Translations under genes and position numbers: made by a program
From: Rhizoclosmatium globosum
Lineage: Eukaryota > Chytridiomycota > Chytridiomycetes > Chytridiales > Chytriomycetaceae
DNA length: 64,000 nt
Assembly (NCBI GenBank): GCA_002104985.1
Contig: MCGO01000053.1
Coordinates: 186,001 to 250,000, forward strand
Direction of reading: 5' to 3'
Notes under the pieces: model-generated
Database searches by the model: none
Told to the model about the DNA's origin: nothing
Seen by the model: the letters and a program-made list of their open reading frames with translations, nothing else
Shown here: positions 1-11,791 of the stretch, piece after piece
Numbering within the stretch: the first letter of the stretch is position 1
Layout: every line of letters begins with the position of its first letter

Positions 1-34
1 TCTTTCATTAAACAATAATTTCGTTCAGAGAACA

Positions 35-1530
35 ATGGGAAGCTGTGGATCCAAAGATGTACCAACCTCAAACACCAAAACGGTAGTTACAGCAAAGTCC
101 ACGAAATCTCTTAAGAAAGCTGTTATGAAAACAGGGCTCAAAGTTCTAATTCTAGGTAGTGCCCCATAATCAAGTTTTGATTTGGCTGACACATTTTTCA
201 TAAGGTCTTCCAAACTCAGGAAAGACCACACTTCTCAAGCAAATCCGACATCTTTATGGACGAGACTTCACGACAAAAGAGCAAACGACGTTTAAAGCCG
301 ATATTCTACGAGAGTTTCTGCTTTGCACTAAAACGTTGGCTTCCATCGGTGATGATGTTCTTCAAGCATCGCCGCGATCTGATACTAGGCAGAAGAGCTC
401 TCAAATTAGTGTTCCAGACGTTTACCTTGTTGCTCCTGCTGAAGAGAAGCAAGAGTCACCAAAACACTTGATTTATGGATCTATACAAACTTTGGCGTCT
501 ACGAAAGAGCCAAATAATGATGAGGCTATGGTTGTAACAGCTCACGTTTGCTTAGTACCTGAGCCAATCTTTCGCGATGTAATACATGAAAAGGTTCCAC
601 TAAAGCCAGCTGATGTGAGTAGGAACGCTAGTATCCGCACAGCAAAAATCAGCACAGAGTCGCTTGCATCAAAAAAAGCCGGAAGAAAGCTTTCAGTTGA
701 TAATGGTTGTACTTCCACTTTTCAGGAGACGGAAATTGAACTGCGATTCGCTGTAAACGTCATCAAATCATTTCAAGAGGGATCGGAATTTTCTACAGAC
801 TTGGCAAACGCGATTGAATATCTGTGGAAGGATGACCGTGTTAAAAAAGCGTTGGAAATGGCTCAAATTCCAGAATGTCTAGAGTTGTAAGGGAGCAGTC
901 TAACCCCTTTTACAATTTGAGATAACCTACAATTCTAGCTTCCTTGATAACCGGCCAGAATTATGTCGCCTTGTTACACACCAACACCTGAAGATGCAAT
1001 GCATACTAAACTAGCCAGTACGCCTTCGCCCCTCTCATTCACACACAACGAATGCGATTATTTGATACTCGACACGCTGCGCGACTCCAAAACTCATATA
1101 TCCGATGCTTTGGCACAGTTCGAATACACTGGAGCCATATACTTTGTTGTTTCTCTTGATTCATATGATTTGGAAGGACACACTACAAAATCGAGTCAAT
1201 GTAAGGGTTATTTTGGTCTATCCTGTTCTGACTGTCGCAAAACAGTGCTTGAGGCTTACGACCTGTTTAAACTTCTCTGCAACCACTCACTTCTGCCCAA
1301 TACAAAAATGGTTTTGTTTTTAAACAAAGCGGATATGTGAGGCGGAAAATTACCAAAAAGCCGTTTGGAGACTACATCGAAGAGTATAAAGGTGCAAACA
1401 CATTTCTTGGTGTACCAGTTTTATCATCGATAAGTTTGTAAAAGCGGCACCGGAAAAGGATATAGTTCCGTACGTGCTGAGCGCTGTGAATATCAAGCAG
1501 ATGAAAACTGTTCTTGAAAGTGTGTTATAA
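35..1530 (+). pseudogene. G protein alpha-subunit-like gene, frame-broken
   Basis: Begins MGSCGSKD, with Gly2 and Cys4 suited to N-myristoylation and palmitoylation. An intron at 156-204 (gtagtg...ataag) restores the P-loop as LILGLPNSGKTTLLKQIR, a good G1 motif. The helical domain (exon to 886) ends in IEYLWKDDRVKKALE as in G-alpha. Later blocks are SPCYTPTPED, IYFVVSLDSYD, the G4 motif FLNKAD, KITKKPFGDYIEEYKG and a C-terminal NIKQMKTVLESVL. The switch II DVGGQ is replaced by DTLRDSK, so the catalytic Gln is missing. Reading frame is lost near 962 (or an acceptor at 958 is used), near 1337 (NKADM runs into a stop although VRRKITKKPF continues one base off) and near 1415. It is therefore a decaying copy or a divergent subunit with sequence errors. 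Family assignment is strong; functional status is open. Confidence 0.72.
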
Positions 1531-1565
1531 TATTTCAATAAAGAACTGTGGTATTCTGAAAGTAG

Positions 1566-2071
1566 TTAAACTAAAGTAGCAATTAACTGTGCGACATCTC
1601 CTCTTCCAAACTGCATTGAAATATGAAGTGCCTCCTTGACGACATTGTAGTCATAGATAGTGGGTGGTTCCTCCAACAACAACATTCTAACCACATCTTC
1701 CTTTCCCCAGCTACAAGCCCATTTCAAAACATAACCTTCCTCTGCATTCATCAGATCAAACAAGTGTGGGTATTCTTTGAGTCGCTTCAGGATAGGCAAC
1801 GCAAAGTCTCGTTTGCAGGAGAAGTCAAATGAAATCTGGCGAGAGTCGAGAAAGACTGCAGAATGACGATTCGGGCTGACACGTAGTTGAGAGGGAGTTT
1901 GGAGGCAGACACAAGAAAGTCTGATCGATGATGTTGAAGATGGAGGACGGCGAAACCAACATCCTTTCGCAGAAATGAGAATGCCTTACAAGTTCGTGCG
2001 AGAGCAGAAGTTTCTGTAGGTCGTAGATGGAGACTTATGAGCATTTTCAGCTCAACGGGCAGATGCTCCAT
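1566..2071 (-). CDS. short F-box/ankyrin-type protein, frame-broken
   Basis: Reads MEHLPVELKMLISLHLRPTE, an F-box-like start (LP.EL), then an alpha-helical linker. A second block, LMNAEEGYVLKWACSWGKEDVVRMLLLEEPP, has the rhythm of one or two ankyrin repeats. The two blocks lie in different frames with the switch near 1800-1840. No GT-AG intron of sensible size joins them, so a one-base deletion or error is likely. It resembles the larger F-box/ankyrin gene at 45041-46657. Such proteins usually act as SCF ubiquitin-ligase adaptors, but here that is inferred from a weak domain only. Confidence 0.5.
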
Positions 2072-2192
2072 TATTATGCTGTTGTCGATCTTTTTGAGAA
2101 GAAACTCGGGGCGGGGAGATGGGAGTCAGATAGTGTTTCAGAATTAACTGGTGGTGAAGGAGGCGATAAGAATTGTCACAAAACCAACCTGA

Positions 2193-5100
2193 ATGGCATC
2201 CACCCTGTCGATTGCCCCCGACTACGATGTAGCTAAAGCAGGACATGTTGGACCGACGCGTGGTCCAACAGATGAAAGGGGCGATCTCAAGTTTCCCCAG
2301 AGTCGCGAGATGGAGAGCACGCTTTCACTTTGCAGGGCACTTGAAGGAGCATCAACGTATGGTGCTGACTGTAAGCCGATCCATTGATACTCTAAATTCC
2401 AGTTATTGATTTAATTCATTTGTTTATAGCAAAGAGCATTCGGTCGCAAACACATCCAGCTTCCGCCCTCCCACCTCACCTTCGCGATGCCTCACCTCTG
2501 CGATTCTCATCGAGTTCAGCAAAGAATGCGGGAAGATTCTCTGATGTGTCTTTGCCTGGAGGAACGCGGGGAATCGACAATCAGACGTCAAACACCAATT
2601 CAAACCAGACTGGAAATGGACAAAGTGGACCTTCTTCCAACTTGAACCAGTCTCACATGCCTCCTTTTGGTGGAGCATCACCTACAGTAAACCAGTCAGG
2701 ACTGAATGATTCTGCCTCGCCCTCTCGGTTCAACCCTCCAACTTTACCTGCTGCTGGCGGATTCAATGCTTCGTTTGTTGGAGGTCAATTCGATAGTCCC
2801 TCGAGATTCGTGCCGACTAGTGGTGAAGGAGGACTTAGTCCCTCAAACGTTCATTTAGGCGGGACCCGTTTCGACGTCACTGACTATAAAAGCCGACTAC
2901 ACGAAATCTTGAAATTGGAAGAGAAGATTGGAAATTTGGAGGTATGACTAGTCTTTATCTTGTGGCTCTCTGTTGACTCAATACACGATCAAGTTTACAA
3001 ATGGTACTCTCAAACACGAGACTGACCGCCTGAAAGATCGAACACATCGTCTCGAAAAAGAAACTGAGCAACAAGTCGCAACAATCACACATTTGAAGAA
3101 GGAACGTGACGCTACTGCCCAAAAACTGCAACAAGAGAATTTGGAGCTTGTACACAAATTAGACATGCTGGAGAGAGAAGGACAGAATTACGTCAAAGTT
3201 CCGTCGGAAGATTGGTAAGCTCAGTTCGGTACAGACTAGGCTGAATTTTGTTCAGGGTTAAACTGCAACAAAAGATTCAAATCCTCATCAGCGAAAATGA
3301 TGTACTCGTTGATGAGAGCAAAACTCGAGCCAAGGGAATCGAGCAGCTCTCTACAATCATTGAACAACAAGCCGAAGAAAGTAATGTATATTTGTACCAA
3401 TATCTATAATTAACATACCAATAGTTTCTAGTCTCCGTGAGACAGAATCCAACCTTGAATCCCAAATCGAGTCACTAACACAACAGCTTGAAGCTTCGCA
3501 ACAAAATCTTCAAAATCAAGAATCTCACTGCAATAATCTCCACGAGCAACTTTCAGCGGCCAATCAAGCATCCGAACAGCTGGAATCTCAACTTGTGGAG
3601 TCGCAAGAGTCTGTCGCTGCAGAAAAAACAAGATTTGAGGGTATTAAAGCTGCTCTGGATCAGATAACTGAAAAATATCATGAGTTGATGGAAGAAGCCG
3701 AAGTTGCGGCTGAACGCGAACGAGAGTTGATCGGTGCTGTTCGAATGTTGGAGGTTGAGAATGAAGGTTTGTTTTTCATGAGCTTCTCTCTGAACTTACT
3801 CACCAAGTTTACAGAAGTTGCGGCTGAATTGCGAGACTCTAAAACCGAAACCGAAGCACTCAAGACTCAAGTACAGCACTTAGGCCATCTTATCAAGCAG
3901 CTTGAGAAGAAAATCCAGGATTTTCAAGAGTCTGAAGCAGAGATGTTACCAAAACTTGAAAATGCTGTCGGAAAAACCGAAGAAGCTCTGTTGGAACGCG
4001 ATAAAGCTATACTTCGGGAGCAAGCTGCTTTGGAAGAAGTCAAGAGATTGAATGAAAAGTATCAAGAAACTGCCCAAAAGTACAAATTGAAAGCCGAAGC
4101 CGAAGTGGCCACGTAAGTACTCTTATTGACTTTATTCGATCATCCTAAAATCTTCTCAACTCTAGAATGAGAGCCAACCATCTTCAAGATCGAAAAAAAC
4201 TCAACGATCAAATCGCCAATCTAGAATCCAAAATCGCTCAATCACATGCTCAAGCAGAGCGTTCAATGCGTGAAAAGCGCGCCGCCGAAAGTGAGCTCGA
4301 GAAAATGATGAAGCACATACCCGACGAAGTGGAACGACTCAATGGCATTATCGAAGAAGTCGCAGGGAGGCTGAGAAGCGCGGAACGTGAACGCAGTGAC
4401 CATTTGGAGGCTCTGGGAACGCTTCAACAGAAACTGTCCAGAGACCAGAATCGGCATGATAAAGAGAAAGAAGAGCTCGTGTTTCAGGTGGATGACTTCT
4501 ATCGTCGTTTGAGGCGGGCTGAGAAGGACTTGGAGGATTCAAAGGTAATTCCGTGTCTTGAGGTATCGAGGTTAAAACTTAGAACCTGCATCGTTAGGAA
4601 AGTGCCGTGAAAATGATGAATCAAGTTAGCCAGCTTGAGCACGATAACGAAAAGCTCAAGGATTCAAAGCAGAAAGCTCTAGCACAGAAAGAGAATGAGC
4701 TTGTATCACTTCAAGGACGCCATGAAACAGAGGTATACGATTTCACAGTTACGGTATTTTTTGAAACTGAAACTGTGGATTGACAGGTTGGTGAACTCAA
4801 GTCGAAACTGACAGCTATACAATCAACCCACTCCAAGACCTGTCAAGAGCTTCAGCATCTCCTATCAACTCAACATGATCTCTCAACGCGTTGGAAAGCC
4901 GAATCAGCTTCTATTGTCTCACGTTACGAGTCTGTCATTACGGATTTGCGCGGGCAACTGTCTCGCCATCAAGAAAAGCTGAAACAGCTCGAAACTGAGC
5001 TAAGCGATGCGTCGCAAAGTCGGAAAGAGGTGTTGTTGGAGTTGGAAGGAGAACGTCGTAACGTTGGGAAATCCAAAGCCTTGTTGAGAGGCGCAGAAGA

Positions 5101-5535
5101 GAAGGTGGAAGCTTTGACGAGGAAGATTGATGCTTTGTTGAAGAATGAGCACGACGCTGTTGTTGAAAAGAAGCATCTACGTATGTACTCTTGATTCAGT
5201 CGCAATGGCCTAAATCTTCCGTTTCTAGAGCGTCAAATTGACCGAATGCATATGGAACGCGAACGACTGGAACGTGAAAGATCGTACAAGGAAAATAGGG
5301 AGATGGGAGCTGTTCGTGCTTCTGCAAGGTGAAACGACTCTTGGTTTAAATTCGAAATCTCAACATACGAATCAGAACTGTGTTGAATGAAAGTAACGAC
5401 ACTGAAAGCCAGCCTGATTTACGTGCCCTGCAAGCTGAAATCGAACGAGTCAAAAACCGTAGCCGCTCCGCACATCACAATATTGACGTTTTCTTGAGTA
5501 CATTGGAGGATGAGAGTGATAGTATATCTGGATAG
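2193..5535 (+). CDS. long multi-exon coiled-coil protein
   Basis: About eleven exons join in frame through short introns, for example donor gtaagc at 2370, gtatga near 2943, gtaagc at 3216, gtttgt near 3764 and gtaagt at 4112, ending at the tag at 5533. The first about 230 residues are Ser/Asn/Gly-rich and disordered (PPHLRDASPLRF). From the segment SRLHEILKLEEKIGNLE onward almost the whole protein has heptad-rich coiled coil (LKKERDATAQKLQQENLEL, VKLQQKIQILISENDVL, SQLEHDNEKLKDSKQK). No motor, ATPase or other catalytic domain is visible. In a flagellated fungus a basal-body or centrosomal scaffold is a reasonable guess, but the fold gives no specific family. Exon chain is well supported; function unknown. 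Confidence 0.75.
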
Positions 5536-5809
5536 AGGTGTAATAAACGTTTCCTTTGGTGCACATATAAACCTCGAGATCCCTTCAGTCTGCATTTGTT
5601 CAAATTTAGTCAACACGAGGGAAGTTCAGTTAACAAACCCTGTACAACCAGAAACAACGAGCACATGTGACTGGCGACCGTCAATAACGAACTTTCTGGA
5701 AGATATAACGATCAGCAGTAAGCCAAAACATTTCAGTTTGAGGATAATGCGGACTTGTGATATCACATCTATTCTTCACATTTATACACACAATACTATA
5801 CAAAACAAA

Positions 5810-6138
5810 TCATTTGGAAGCAAGTCCCGGTAGTTCCACGTCGAATTCGACCTTCTTTGGAGCTGCATAGCTGAGCCTTGTGGACGTCACATCAGTCGCG
5901 GGCGATCGATAGTCCACAGCCGATTCGATATCATAAAGCTTGTTGATAAGAGCCATATCTTTCGCAGGCTGTACTCGTCTCCGTTGTCGACAGCATTTTC
6001 CGCAGAAGACGAAGATGCCAGTCCCAATTAAAGCTATCAGACCTGGCAAAAGCTGTTAGCATTGCCCAAGACTATCAGAACAGTAACGTAAGTTTTACCG
6101 AGCGTTAGAAGCGCAATGAAGGCGAGATCTGCAGCCAT
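5810..6138 (-). CDS. small single-span membrane protein
   Basis: The start MAADLAFIALLTLG is joined over a short intron (gtaaaac...ttttgccag) to LIALIGTGIFVFCGKCCRQRRR, giving one hydrophobic helix followed by a Cys/Arg-rich juxtamembrane stretch and a short polar tail ending VELPGLASK. The CGKCC residues next to the membrane could be palmitoylated. About 93 residues. It lies tail-to-tail with the coiled-coil gene. No family recognised. Confidence 0.6.
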
Positions 6139-6282
6139 CGCAATGGTCAGCAAAAAATCTTGACCCCTTTGTGAACGCCACTAATTTGCCAAGATCACCA
6201 TCGCAGAAAAAAGCAACGAGTCTTAAAAGCAACAGTATAATAAATCATTATATTCCTACATAGTACTGGGAAGTAGTCCTAG

Positions 6283-7323
6283 TCATGGCCTCCCTTTCAA
6301 CCATCTGTAAAATGGATAAGCCACCTCACGAATTTCATTGGCACTTTCTTCTCTCATTGGACTCAAATCAATTCTCTCTCTCCAATTCAAGAACGCCATC
6401 TTCTCCACAATTCCCATGTCATACAGCACTTTGAAGATGAAAGGTGTCTCCGTCAACAACAACCCATACTTTCGTCGAACGAGTGCCTCAAAGCCAAATA
6501 AAATATGTAGCTGACAGTCCCCGAAATCATTAGTTTTTGTGGCATAGTAATGAAGCAGACATTGAAACCGTTGGATTTCGTTGTTCACGACGATATTTTC
6601 AGTGAACAAGCCGGAATCATCCTAAATGAAGCAGTTTGAATGCATAGACGGAGACGTTTGGCTTCTCGTATGATCGCAACGAAATCATCGCGATTTCTAC
6701 GGACAAAACGGTCAAACGCGTCGCGAATCTCTCCATCTTGTAATTTTCGCTGCTGTCTACAGTGTTCTGGATATCTCTCTACGGCAGGAGGAAATTCTTT
6801 GATGTACTTGCATAACGGTGTTTTTGCACAGGTTCGTGGGATTCACATTTGCCGCAAACAGCGAAACTGGTTTTCTTCTGAGTGCTATCTGGTGGAAGTT
6901 CGTTTAAGATAACATCAGAATGTGCATGGTTATGAGCACTAACCAACCAAGTTTTTTGACTTCCACAGGCAGAACAAGCTACAAACATGTCAATGAACTC
7001 CATAAGGGCTCGTTGGATTGTTTGAATGTCGAATATTCCCTCGACGGCCATATATTCGAAGTTTAATGTGGCTTTCAATTTGATGGCAATAACTTTTCTT
7101 TCTTTAATTCTACAGGTGTGAGTATCATGCTTTACATTTAAGGATGTGGTGAATATCGCGGTTGAGAGCGTTGCTTATATCGTTGATATTTGTTAAACTT
7201 GTGTAGTCGTCTTCAATCTGCAAAATGTAGTTAAAATAAGAGTGACATCGACTTTTGCCATACATTCAGCTGTTGTATCATAGCTACTATTTCTTCGTTG
7301 ACAGCGGAAGGTAAGTCATTCAT
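6283..7323 (-). pseudogene. eIF5-like paralog (zinc ribbon plus W2 domain), frame-broken
   Basis: Homologous throughout to the adjacent true eIF5 gene. Blocks in order are MNDLPSAVNEEIVAMIQQLN, an intron, NINDISNALNRDIHHILK, then FVACSACGSQKTWLV with a second Cys pair FAVCGKCESHEP (an intact four-Cys zinc ribbon), KYIKEFPPAVERYPEHCRQQ, and a W2/eIF5C-type end LYDMGIVEKMAFLNWRERID...YPFYRWLKGRP. The N-terminal Arg finger of eIF5 (NVRSD in the neighbour) is absent, so GAP activity on eIF2 is not expected. Frame changes near 7135, 6805 and 6620 interrupt the gene. Either a degenerate duplicate or a divergent eIF5-mimic-like regulator in error-prone sequence. Confidence 0.7.
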
Positions 7324-7547
7324 TTTGAGAAATTGTTTTAAGTATCGTCTGTTGTGGTGTAGGTTTAAGCAAAGATAATTTCAATGATATCATTGACAAT
7401 CAAATTGCAAAACACAAGTTAACAAAGCGATTTATATAAGTAAAGCAACATGGAATGCTTTTGCACAAAACAAACAGAATCGAAAGAATCCAACCCAAAC
7501 CTCATCCCAAAGGTGGGTTTATAACCCCCACCTCTTCACTTCCACAT

Positions 7548-9051
7548 TTAATCATCCTCATCCACCTCATCCTCAACCTCCGCATTTCGCAACCAATGCA
7601 AGAACGGCTCAGCCTTCTCACGAATCTGCTTGGCAACCTTCTTATCCACATACTTTTTCGACGGCTTATCCCCCCACGCAAGAACAACCTCCTCCTCCAA
7701 CAACTCCTCATCATAAAACGCCTTCAAAATAAGCGCAACCTGCGCAAACAGAACCTCCCTCCCATCCTCCTCCGTGCTCACAAACGTCTCAATACCCCCA
7801 AGAAGCGCCTTCTGCCCCTTCTCGCTCTTCTTGACAAAGTAGTGCAACAGCGCAGCGTGGTGCGAGATCTGGTTCGCGAGGAGCATGTCGGATGTGAAGA
7901 GGAGTTGCATGAGGATGATGATGGCTTTGGAGTCTTTGATGGAGAGTTCGGAGGCTTTGTCCATGATTGCAATGTCGGATTCGGGGTCGTTGGAGGCGAG
8001 CATTTCTTCGGTGAAGGACGCGAATTCGTCGAGGGCTGCGTCGGTGTCTTCGGCGTCGTCGTCGGCTTCGTCGGCGGCTCCGGTGGTTTGGTTGGAGCCT
8101 GTGGCGCCGGCGATGGTTTCGGCACGGCTGGTGGCTTTCATGGCGGCATCGTAACGTCTGAAAAAGGTTTGTTAGGATTATGGTAAAATAAAAGGGAATT
8201 TTCACATACTTTTTAGTGGCTTCGGAGAGAGTTGGTGGGTGCTTGAGGATGAATACACAGAGTTTGTGGCGGTTATCAGCTGGAAGGTTGGCTCCACAAG
8301 CGTTACAGTTTTTGGTAATGTTGTCGTCTTTTTGGATAATCTATTGGATTATCTTAGTGTTATGGAAGCTGCTGACATTATGGGAGAGCAGTGATTTTCC
8401 AAAACGTTTGTCTGTTTCTCGGCTCACTGCATCCTCGTTACGATACGATTTCCCTCATACTGACGCTCTGTCACCAATTCGGTCATGGTATTGACAGCCT
8501 CCATCTCAGTCTCCTTCAATCGTTAACTCCAGAAACTCCTTCATTTGCCGTAAAGCCAGCCCGATTCCCAACGAGACGAAACATACCAAATCGGTTTCCG
8601 GGTTCTTACAGGATCCACAAAGCACAAACTTTGTAATGAAACCGTCAAGGACTTGTTGAAGTTTTTCAGCGTCATGGGCTCCGTTAATGATGTACCTGTC
8701 GAGCTTCTCCTCGACCTTTGTTTGGGCTCCCAATTCGATACCAAAGTCTGTTTATGGTGGCAGGAGAGTTCAGTTTGATTGATGTGGAAGGATGAGCTAT
8801 GAGCTGAAGGTACGTACACTTTGTAGCATAGGCAGGAGGACGAGAGAGGGCCTTTGAGACATCGGCCATGTTTGGAATGACTGTCTTGATACCGTTACCC
8901 TTTCCTTCAATCTTTGATACAATCTGTGATGATGGTTGGATGGTACTTATGGTTAGGATAGCTTAACAAGGGATGAAGCACGCACCTTTGGCATCTTGTA
9001 ACGGTAGAACTTGTCCGTAACGTCGGACCGCACGTTGATCATGTTACTCAT
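7548..9051 (-). CDS. TIF5: translation initiation factor eIF5
   Basis: eIF5 is the GTPase-activating protein for eIF2 in the 43S pre-initiation complex. The first exon gives [18 protein letters not shown] with the conserved Arg finger. Next are [32 protein letters not shown] (after an intron with donor gtacgt), [14 protein letters not shown] and [17 protein letters not shown], the four zinc-ribbon cysteines. The last exon carries an acidic linker and the W2 HEAT domain ending [22 protein letters not shown], including the aromatic/acidic box that binds eIF2-beta and eIF1A. Five exons, all in frame; one intron inside the zinc-ribbon region (about 8346-8600) is unusually long at about 250 nt. 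Intact, and beside a degenerate paralog. Confidence 0.93.
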
Positions 9052-9318
9052 CTTTGTGTTGGTGAGAGTGGATGAAGTTGTTTGTTTTTCTTTTTTGGTT
9101 GGCAAAGTCATCCACGACACGTCACAGAAAAGTGGATGAAACAAAGAGAATATCTCTAACTGGAGGAGTGAGTGTAATAAGATATAAAACAAGATTCAAA
9201 GTGTTTACAGGTATTAAAGAATAACGATTACTATGTTCTGATTTCCGTTTATTCATTTTCTCTTTTTCCTTCACTCAAACCAAGTCAACAAACCAACCAA
9301 CAACCAACAAACAACCAA

Positions 9319-10588
9319 ATGTTTCCTTTGACTCGGGTCTTTTCAGTCCTGAGCCAAAGCGGACGATCGGTTCTTTGACAGCAAATGCAAGTTCAAATGC
9401 ACTGATCGCAGCCCGGGCCTCGGTTCTTCCGCCTTCGAATCCACTCGTTTCGTCGCAGATTCGATTCAAAACATTCCGAAAAGGAATGTCGAAGCCGCAG
9501 CGCCGCTACTTTAAACACGTTGAAAAGCTGAAGGCAAAGGGCCTTCCCGTCCCAGAAACAAAGGTCAACGTGATTGAAAACAGATTCTGGAAGGTCAGCA
9601 ACGGCATGAAGGTGTACAAGCCGGTCTCGCCAGGCTGCAGAAACAGGCGACATGCTACCAGGTTCCACTTGCACAAGGTTATTGTTTGTTTGGTTGACAC
9701 TTGGTTACTGACAATCTTTTACTGCAGGGATCATGCATTCGCAGACTCAGTTATGGAAAGAGAAGTACCGGTGGACGTAACGAATCTGGAAGAATTACAA
9801 TGCGTCACAAGGGTGCGTTCTGCCCTCTTCCTCTATCCCACATTCATAACTCAACTCAACTCCCAACTCCAACCCAAAACAGGTGGAGGCCACAAACGCA
9901 GAGTCCGAACTGTCGATTTTACCCGCTCAGTCCCTGGTCCCCACCAAATCGTCCGTCTCGAATACGATCCAAACAGATCTGCAGACCTCGCCCTCCTCAG
10001 AAACCTCTCCACCAACGAATTCTCCTACATGATCCACTGCCAAGGAACAGAACCAGGTTCAATCGTCTATTCATACCGTCAAGGTCTTGGTCCGAGTACG
10101 CTGGAATCGCGAGAAACCAACTCGTCCAACCAGGAAACTGTCTCCTTCTTCGTGACATCCCCGTCGGTACTCTCATCCACAACATTGGTTTGAAACCAGG
10201 AGGTCCCGCGCAACTCTGCAGAAGTGCTGGAACGAGTGCTCAACTGATTGCCACGGACTTGACAACACAAACTGCTCAAATCCGTCTTGCATCGAAAGAA
10301 GTGCGTATCGTGGATGTGAACTGTGCCGCAACTGTTGGAGTCGTAGGAAACAAGGACCACCATCATACAAACTGGGGTAAGGCTGGTGCTAGACGTCGTC
10401 GTGGTATTCGTCCCTCTGTCAGAGGTATTACGCAGAACCCGTGTGATCACCCTCACGGAGGTGGTAGTAACTCGAAGGGTAACAAACATCCAAGAACTCC
10501 TTGGGGTTGGTTGACAAAGGGTTGGAAGACTGTGAGGAGAAAGAGGTGGTTTATCGTTACTCCTCGATGGAAGGCCAACAAGAAGTAA
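9319..10588 (+). CDS. RML2: mitochondrial large-subunit ribosomal protein uL2m
   Basis: Part of the mitoribosomal peptidyl-transferase centre. Visible uL2 signatures are GGGHKRRVRTVDF, IVRLEYDPNRSADLALL, RDIPVGTLIHNIGLKPGG, CRSAGTSAQLIA, HTNWGKAGARRRRGIRPSVRG and the DHPHGGGSNSKG loop with its conserved His, followed by TPWGWLTKGWKT. The N-terminus (MFPLTRVFSVLSQSGRS, then ANASSNALIAARASVLPPS) looks like a mitochondrial presequence but is split over two frames near 9370. A second one-base frame change lies near 10090 between YSYRQGL and EYAGIARNQ. Introns at about 9679-9728 and 9811-9882 are canonical. Since this gene should be essential, the breaks point to sequence errors. Confidence 0.9.
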
Positions 10589-10672
10589 AATTGTTGATCT
10601 TAGTGTGGACGGGTGTAGGATGGAATTTGGATGATGGGTGCAACTAATTTAGCTCAATAAACTTCTACTTGA

Positions 10673-11704
10673 ATGATTCATGTTCAAGATGAACTTATGA
10701 TGCCCCTCGCAGTTGTATACTGCATCGTGCTGCCGACCCTTCATTACACACTACTTCATAGCAAAGCAAGTCCACTGTTCACTTGTCTTCTAATGCTCAC
10801 CCTCACTATCGGCACTCCCCTCTCCATCAAATCCCCGTCAAACAACTTGGCCCTCCGAATGGCAGGTGGAAATATTGGCATCATTATGCTTCTCAAAACA
10901 ATTCAAGCCTTTGTTACAAGACCGTCCATCAACTCCATCAAATCATACACAACCTTCTTGGCTTCAACCCGAGAACCAACCGCCACCACGAAACCGAGAC
11001 CATTCCGAATCATAATCCACAAGAAAGATCGCACATTCAACTACTGGACACAAGAACTAACTCGTTGGTCAGCGCTATACACAATCTACTGCATCGCTCG
11101 CATCCTTCTCAAAACATTTCCTCTAAACCCACACGCATCCGGCATCGTTCCACCATGGGACCTACCCGGCCTCCGCGATCAACTCATCTTCTTCCTCTTA
11201 TTCTACACACAACTAGAACTAGGCTACAGCATCGTATTCCACTTCATATCAATCACATCCAAAACACCATTTTCACCGATAATGTACACCCCATATCTCC
11301 ACGTCCCTGCGCGAGTTCTGGTCGGAGCGATGGAACACGCTTGTCAAGGATTTCTTGGCTATGGTTGTCTTTTCGCCTGTGATGAAGGTTCTAACAAAGA
11401 AGGGGTCGAGGGAGATGAAGTTTACGGTTGCGTGTCTTGCTGCGTTTGTGTTTTCGGGACTGTTGCATGAGTATATTGCGTTTTTACAGTTTGGTGTGGA
11501 TCCTCGTGGGAATGGGTTTGAATTCTCATGTTTTTTGGAATGCATGGAGTTTTTGTTTGTATTGAGACGTGGGTTGGACGAGGGTTGGGGTGGTTTGGAA
11601 CTATGTCTGTGTTGCTTTCAACAACTCGGTTATTCAGTGCACAGTATGTGAGGTCTGGTGTTGGTGCCCAGGTTTCTTTCCCAGTTCCATGGTTTATTGA
11701 TTAG
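10673..11704 (+). CDS. wax synthase-like MBOAT acyltransferase, frame-broken
   Basis: Several hydrophobic helices lead to SPIMYTPYL, REFWSERWNTLVKDFLAMV, then FVFSGLLHEYIAF with the MBOAT active-site His, and a C-terminal GMHGVFVCIETWVGRGLGWF. This order is that of the wax synthase domain of membrane-bound O-acyltransferases in the ER, which esterify acyl-CoA to alcohols or related acceptors. The protein can be followed from the ATG at 10673 to the tag at 11702 only by changing frame near 11310 (a GCGCG run) and near 11530 (a run of six T). Both are classic indel-error sites. Family is clear; substrate is not. Confidence 0.8.
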
Positions 11705-11791
11705 ATAGAATGTAGAATGTAGATCTATTTTCGTGATGTTCTGCACTTAGTGAAGGGATTTACAACCACACACGTTTCAACTTTTGCACAA

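Noticed and set aside
7455..8186. 243-codon open frame on the plus strand
   Set aside because: Antisense shadow of the eIF5 last exon; Arg/Gly/Val-biased and without family motifs.
9997..10489. Minus-strand open frames
   Set aside because: Antisense to the uL2m exon with the conserved DHPHGGG loop on the plus strand.
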